64,000 nucleotides of DNA. It comes from Paenibacillus selenitireducens (GTDB lineage Bacteria > Bacillota > Bacilli > Paenibacillales > Paenibacillaceae). The stretch is from NCBI RefSeq assembly GCF_002021565.1, contig NZ_MSZX01000003.1:186027-250026 (forward strand), in the 5' to 3' direction. Both the position numbers and the translations under genes were made by a program. The notes beneath the pieces are model-generated. The model was given only the letters and a program-made list of their open reading frames with translations. It was not told the DNA's origin and made no database searches. Shown one piece after another: positions 61,293-64,000 of the stretch. How positions within the stretch are numbered: the first letter of the stretch is position 1; each line of letters opens with the position of its first letter.

Positions 61293-61970
61293 TTGTCAAA
61301 TGAAATAAAGCGTTACATGGACGATCCAATGGTAGAAATTCCAGGGGGAGAAATAGAATTAAGAGACGATAGAATAAAAAGCAAATGGAAAGCTGAAATA
61401 AGACCGTTTCTTCTTGCTCGGTATCCTGTAACTAGGGGTCAATACGATGCGATTACAAATAAATCACCGTATTCTTATGACGGAGATCTAAAACCGGTTG
61501 TGAATATTTCTTGGAATGATGCAATTGCTTTTTGTAATCTACTTTCTGAGAAAGCTGGGCTGAAAGCGTGTTATTCGATAAATAATGAGGGTAACATCAT
61601 TTGTGATTGGGAATCGGACGGCTATCGTCTTCCTTCAGAAGCAGAGTGGCAATATGCATGTAAAGCAGGCACGACGGGTTATAGATACGGAGAGATTAAT
61701 AAGATTGCCTGGTATAATGAAAATTCTGGGGGCAAAATCCATGAAGTAGGAAGAAAGGAACCGAATGCATGGGGTCTGTATGATATGTTAGGGAATGTTT
61801 GGGAGTGGTGCTTTGATTTATATGATGAGCAAGTGTACGGCTCCTACCGAATTTTTCGGGGAGGCAGCTGGGCTGAAGAGGCCAGGGGTTGTGGGGCTTC
61901 GTGTCGTCGTCGCAGCCATCCGACATTTGGCATAGATGACCTTGGATTCCGTCTTGCCCGGTCTATTTAA
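61293..61970 (+). CDS. SUMF1/FGE-sulfatase domain protein
   Basis: 225 aa from TTG with gggagga. VEIPGGEIEL, FLLARYPVTRGQYDAI, VNISWNDAIAFCNLL, YRLPSEAEWQYACKAGT, NAWGLYDMLGNVWEWC and RIFRGGSW...DLGFRLARS are the domain's standard blocks. The two cysteines in GCGASC are not at the positions of the catalytic pair of formylglycine-generating enzyme, so that activity is doubtful. Function unknown. Confidence 0.88.
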   Translation: MSNEIKRYMDDPMVEIPGGEIELRDDRIKSKWKAEIRPFLLARYPVTRGQYDAITNKSPYSYDGDLKPVVNISWNDAIAFCNLLSEKAGLKACYSINNEGNIICDWESDGYRLPSEAEWQYACKAGTTGYRYGEINKIAWYNENSGGKIHEVGRKEPNAWGLYDMLGNVWEWCFDLYDEQVYGSYRIFRGGSWAEEARGCGASCRRRSHPTFGIDDLGFRLARSI

Positions 61971-62074
61971 CTTTTACGAACAAGCCAACTGTAAATAAAT
62001 AAACGAAATGGATAGAGTTTTAGATTACATCTGAGACGCTATCCATTCTTATTTCTGAGAGAAGGAGATTGACG

Positions 62075-62530
62075 ATGATTCATTGGAATGAAGAAACTGT
62101 AATTGACGCAAATATAGAAAAGGTATGGAACCTGTTCGCACTGGAGAACATTCATCGCATTATGCCGCATGTCATTGAGAATGAAGTCATTGAACAGCAT
62201 GAAGGCGTTGTCGGTACGAAGTATCGTCAGAAGTATAAACAGGGCAAGCGTGTTGAGACGTATATTGTTGAAGATCTGGCTTATGAGAATACACCGGACA
62301 AAAAACATAACACCATAGGTTTCACCTTAGCCAAAGCTTTTGAGATTAAGGCGTCATTTACACTCATAAAGATCGATGATGAGCATACCGAATTTAACTA
62401 TAGCGGTCAAAATAGAGGAGTAAATTGGTTGGGTAAGCTGATGCTGAAGCTTGGGGGAACCCGAAATAACGATAAAGTCATACTTAACTTTATGGAACTT
62501 GTGCGGCAAGAAGCGATGAAAGACTTGTAA
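62075..62530 (+). CDS. SRPBCC-family (START-like) ligand-binding protein
   Basis: 151 aa. WNEETVIDANIEKVWNLF starts a Polyketide_cyc2-type helix-grip fold, with GTKYRQKYKQGKRVETY strands and the long C-terminal helix. Such proteins bind hydrophobic ligands or act as cyclases; nothing specifies the ligand. ATG 62075 is preferred over TTG 62069, which touches the aaggaga site. Confidence 0.82.
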   Translation: MIHWNEETVIDANIEKVWNLFALENIHRIMPHVIENEVIEQHEGVVGTKYRQKYKQGKRVETYIVEDLAYENTPDKKHNTIGFTLAKAFEIKASFTLIKIDDEHTEFNYSGQNRGVNWLGKLMLKLGGTRNNDKVILNFMELVRQEAMKDL

Positions 62531-62598
62531 TCTAGACGATCAAGGGATCGAAATGCCGGTTGATGGCGGTGTGACAGCGAAATAAGATCTTCATACGT

Positions 62599-62636
62599 AA
62601 GGCTCCGTCGCGACATTCGTGATGGAGCCTTTGTTT
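62599..62636 (+). terminator. Terminator of the SRPBCC gene
   Basis: 8-bp stem aaggctcc / ggagcctt (62599-62606, 62624-62631) and T-rich tail. Confidence 0.82.
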
Positions 62637-62647
62637 TGCAGGAGTAT

Positions 62648-62676
62648 TTGACACCCAAGTATAACCGCGCTATAAT
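62648..62676 (+). promoter_or_regulatory. Strong SigA-type promoter of the VOC dioxygenase gene
   Basis: Perfect TTGACA (62648-62653), 17-nt spacer, perfect TATAAT (62671-62676). The palindrome beginning at 62674 covers the -10 and start region, so the gene is probably held off by a repressor. Confidence 0.82.
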
Positions 62677-62695
62677 ATCTTTAAATAAAGATATT
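62674..62695. promoter_or_regulatory. Perfect 22-nt palindrome overlapping the -10 box (MhqR-like operator)
   Basis: aatatcttta-AA-taaagatatt. The outer tATCT...AGATa matches what I recall of the Bacillus MhqR operator, which controls dioxygenases of the following gene's type. Confidence 0.65.
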
Positions 62696-62802
62696 TAGTT
62701 AAAAAATAAATAGGATAGCTCAAAGAATCACATGCTATGAATTATGATTTCAACAGCATGTCCTTTCCTTTGTGAAAGACCAATCGAATGGAGGATGACA
62801 AT

Positions 62803-63780
62803 ATGAACGGTTTAAAAGGGATCCATCACGTAACAGCGATCACAAGCAGCGCGGAGAAGAACTATGCGTTCTTTACGAATGCATTAGGTATGCGCCTCGT
62901 GAAAAAGACAGTGAACCAAGACGATATACAGACATATCATTTATTCTTCGCGGATGACAAGGGCAGCGCGGGTACAGATATGACTTTCTTTGACTTCCCG
63001 GGGATTTCGAAGGGAACGCACGGAACGGATGAAATTGCGAAGACCTCCTTCCGTGTGCCGAGCGACGCGGCATTGGATTATTGGGTGCAGCGCTTCGATC
63101 GCCTGAATGTGAAGCATACGGGCATTCAAGCGTTGTTCGGCAAAAAGACGCTTTCCTTTGTGGATTACGATGATCAACAGTACCAATTGATCTCAGATGA
63201 GCATAATGAGGGCGTTCAATCCGGCACGCCATGGCAGAAAGGGCCCATCCCTTTGGATTATGCGATTACAGGCTTAGGACCCATCTTCGTCCGCGTCTCG
63301 GATTTCGATTTCTTCAAGCAAATGATGGAGGAGCTGCTCTTGTTCAAAGAGATCGCGAAAGAAGGTTCGCTTCATTTGTTCGAAGTCGGTGAAGGCGGCA
63401 ATGGCGCTCAAGTTATTGTGGAACATAATGTCATTCTTCCGAGAGCACAGCAAGGCTACGGCACGGTTCACCATGCGGCATTCCGCGTCGAAGACCGCTC
63501 GGTGCTGGAAGAATGGATCAAACGTCTGGATCGTTATAAATTCCCGAATTCCGGATACGTCAATCGCCACTTCTTCGAATCCTTGTACGCAAGAGTCTCG
63601 CCGCAAATTCTATTCGAATTCGCGACGGACGGCCCAGGATTCATGGGTGATGAACCCTATGAGACACTTGGGGAGAAGCTGTCACTTCCGCCGTTCCTAG
63701 AAGCGAAACGCGAGTATATCGAGAGTGTGGTCCGTCCGATCGATACGGTGCGCAGTACGAAGGAATTTGTAAAAGAATAA
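62803..63780 (+). CDS. Ring-cleaving dioxygenase, VOC family (MhqO/MhqA type)
   Basis: 325 aa with two glyoxalase/dioxygenase modules. KGIHHVTAITSSAEKNYAFF (first metal His), GTVHHAAFRVED (second His) and ILFEFATDGPGFMGDE (metal Glu) match hydroquinone-type extradiol dioxygenases. In Bacillus such enzymes remove quinones and hydroquinones and are induced by them. ATG 62803 lies after ggaggatgacaat; ATG 62788 overlaps the site. Confidence 0.88.
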   Translation: MNGLKGIHHVTAITSSAEKNYAFFTNALGMRLVKKTVNQDDIQTYHLFFADDKGSAGTDMTFFDFPGISKGTHGTDEIAKTSFRVPSDAALDYWVQRFDRLNVKHTGIQALFGKKTLSFVDYDDQQYQLISDEHNEGVQSGTPWQKGPIPLDYAITGLGPIFVRVSDFDFFKQMMEELLLFKEIAKEGSLHLFEVGEGGNGAQVIVEHNVILPRAQQGYGTVHHAAFRVEDRSVLEEWIKRLDRYKFPNSGYVNRHFFESLYARVSPQILFEFATDGPGFMGDEPYETLGEKLSLPPFLEAKREYIESVVRPIDTVRSTKEFVKE

Positions 63781-63837
63781 CGCTGCCATCTTTACCCAAT
63801 TGGGATATTTTGATATTATGTTAGGAATATTCCAAAT

Positions 63838-64000
63838 GCGTTGAAGAGAAGAGTAAATACATCGGATTTTGTAACAGAGAGCTCCGGCAGCTGAAAAGGA
63901 GTACGGAATCATGTATTGAACCAAGACTCTGAGCATCACATCGGACCTAGTATTGCGGGATGGTGTGACAGGGGCTCCTGTTATCGAGCTAGAGTATAAA
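63838..64000 (+). ncRNA. T-box leader RNA, truncated by the window end
   Basis: Stem I begins gaagagaagagtaaatacat; conserved AGAGAG at 63876-63881, apical ctcc...ggag with gctgaaaa, and the closing strand atgtat at 63911. Between closing strand and lower stem lies GAACCAA; aligned with the register of the Oceanobacillus glyQ T-box (GAA-codon-A), the specifier is CCA (63921-63923), proline. The Stem III-like gttatcgagctagagtataaa closes the window; the antiterminator with the TGGN motif would lie beyond it. The downstream gene should be a proline biosynthesis, transport or prolyl-tRNA synthetase gene. Confidence 0.82.

Noticed and set aside
61293-61970. Formylglycine-generating enzyme
   Set aside because: The domain is present but its two late cysteines are not placed like the catalytic pair, and no sulfatase gene is nearby.
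1-64000. CRISPR arrays, tRNA or rRNA genes, transposases, integrases, prophage modules
   Set aside because: Looked for on both strands; no regularly spaced repeats, no recognisable tRNA-like or rRNA sequence and no mobile-element protein motifs were seen.

Overview
The window looks like a chromosomal segment of a Paenibacillus-type Firmicute. Supporting signs are strong GGAGG ribosome sites, frequent TTG and GTG starts, YesM/YesN-type sensor pairs beside carbohydrate importers, ABC sugar importers encoded without their own ATPase, a DUF4179 anti-sigma factor and a T-box leader. I see no rRNA, tRNA, CRISPR array, insertion sequence or prophage gene. The assignment is by gene content only.

Layout. 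1-387: end of an OsmC-type gene. 0.6-6.1 kb: membrane-anchored sugar-binding protein, sensor kinase and AraC-type response regulator, then a sugar/H+ symporter. 6.1-10 kb: beta-phosphoglucomutase and GH65 disaccharide phosphorylase (minus strand) with a divergent AraC regulator. 10.1-11.8 kb: ECF sigma factor and DUF4179 anti-sigma. 13.3-22.3 kb: a carbohydrate locus with two permeases, a binding lipoprotein, a 990-aa exported membrane-anchored enzyme-like protein, a 547-aa cytosolic paralogue of it, and a LacI regulator apparently starting at ATT. 22.3-24.4 kb: EamA exporter and LysR. 27.4-28.9 kb: class II fructose-bisphosphate aldolase and a decayed GH3 beta-glucosidase. 29-33.2 kb: ROK repressor, NagB-family deaminase, ROK kinase and GH4 glycosidase. 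33.3-40.5 kb: small regulator/effector pairs (TetR, MFS, MarR, quinone reductase) and a CofE-like protein. 43.4-49.7 kb: second sensor pair with an Lpl-type ABC importer. 49.9-63.8 kb: redox, lipid and stress genes, an FtsX-type ABC transporter and a VOC dioxygenase. The window ends inside a T-box leader whose specifier reads best as proline CCA.

Two features stand out. First, membrane-anchored alpha/beta hydrolases of the PAF-acetylhydrolase type occur three times (25.5-27.0, 40.8-42.2, 50.9-52.3 kb). Each is beside a MerR regulator gene, and each is preceded by a promoter with an overlong 19- or 20-bp spacer holding a dyad, the architecture MerR proteins activate. A 64-bp fragment of a fourth MerR gene lies at 38.05-38.11 kb. 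Second, the 13.3-22.3 kb locus encodes an exported and a cytosolic version of one protein family I cannot assign. This suggests a two-compartment pathway: attack outside, import, then completion inside.

There are also traces of rearrangement: a terminator duplicated at 27.37 and 33.28 kb, the tail of the anti-sigma gene plus its terminator repeated at 37.9 kb, and remnants of GH3, MerR and a beta-propeller gene. All functions are inferred from reading the translated sequence; no database search was run.
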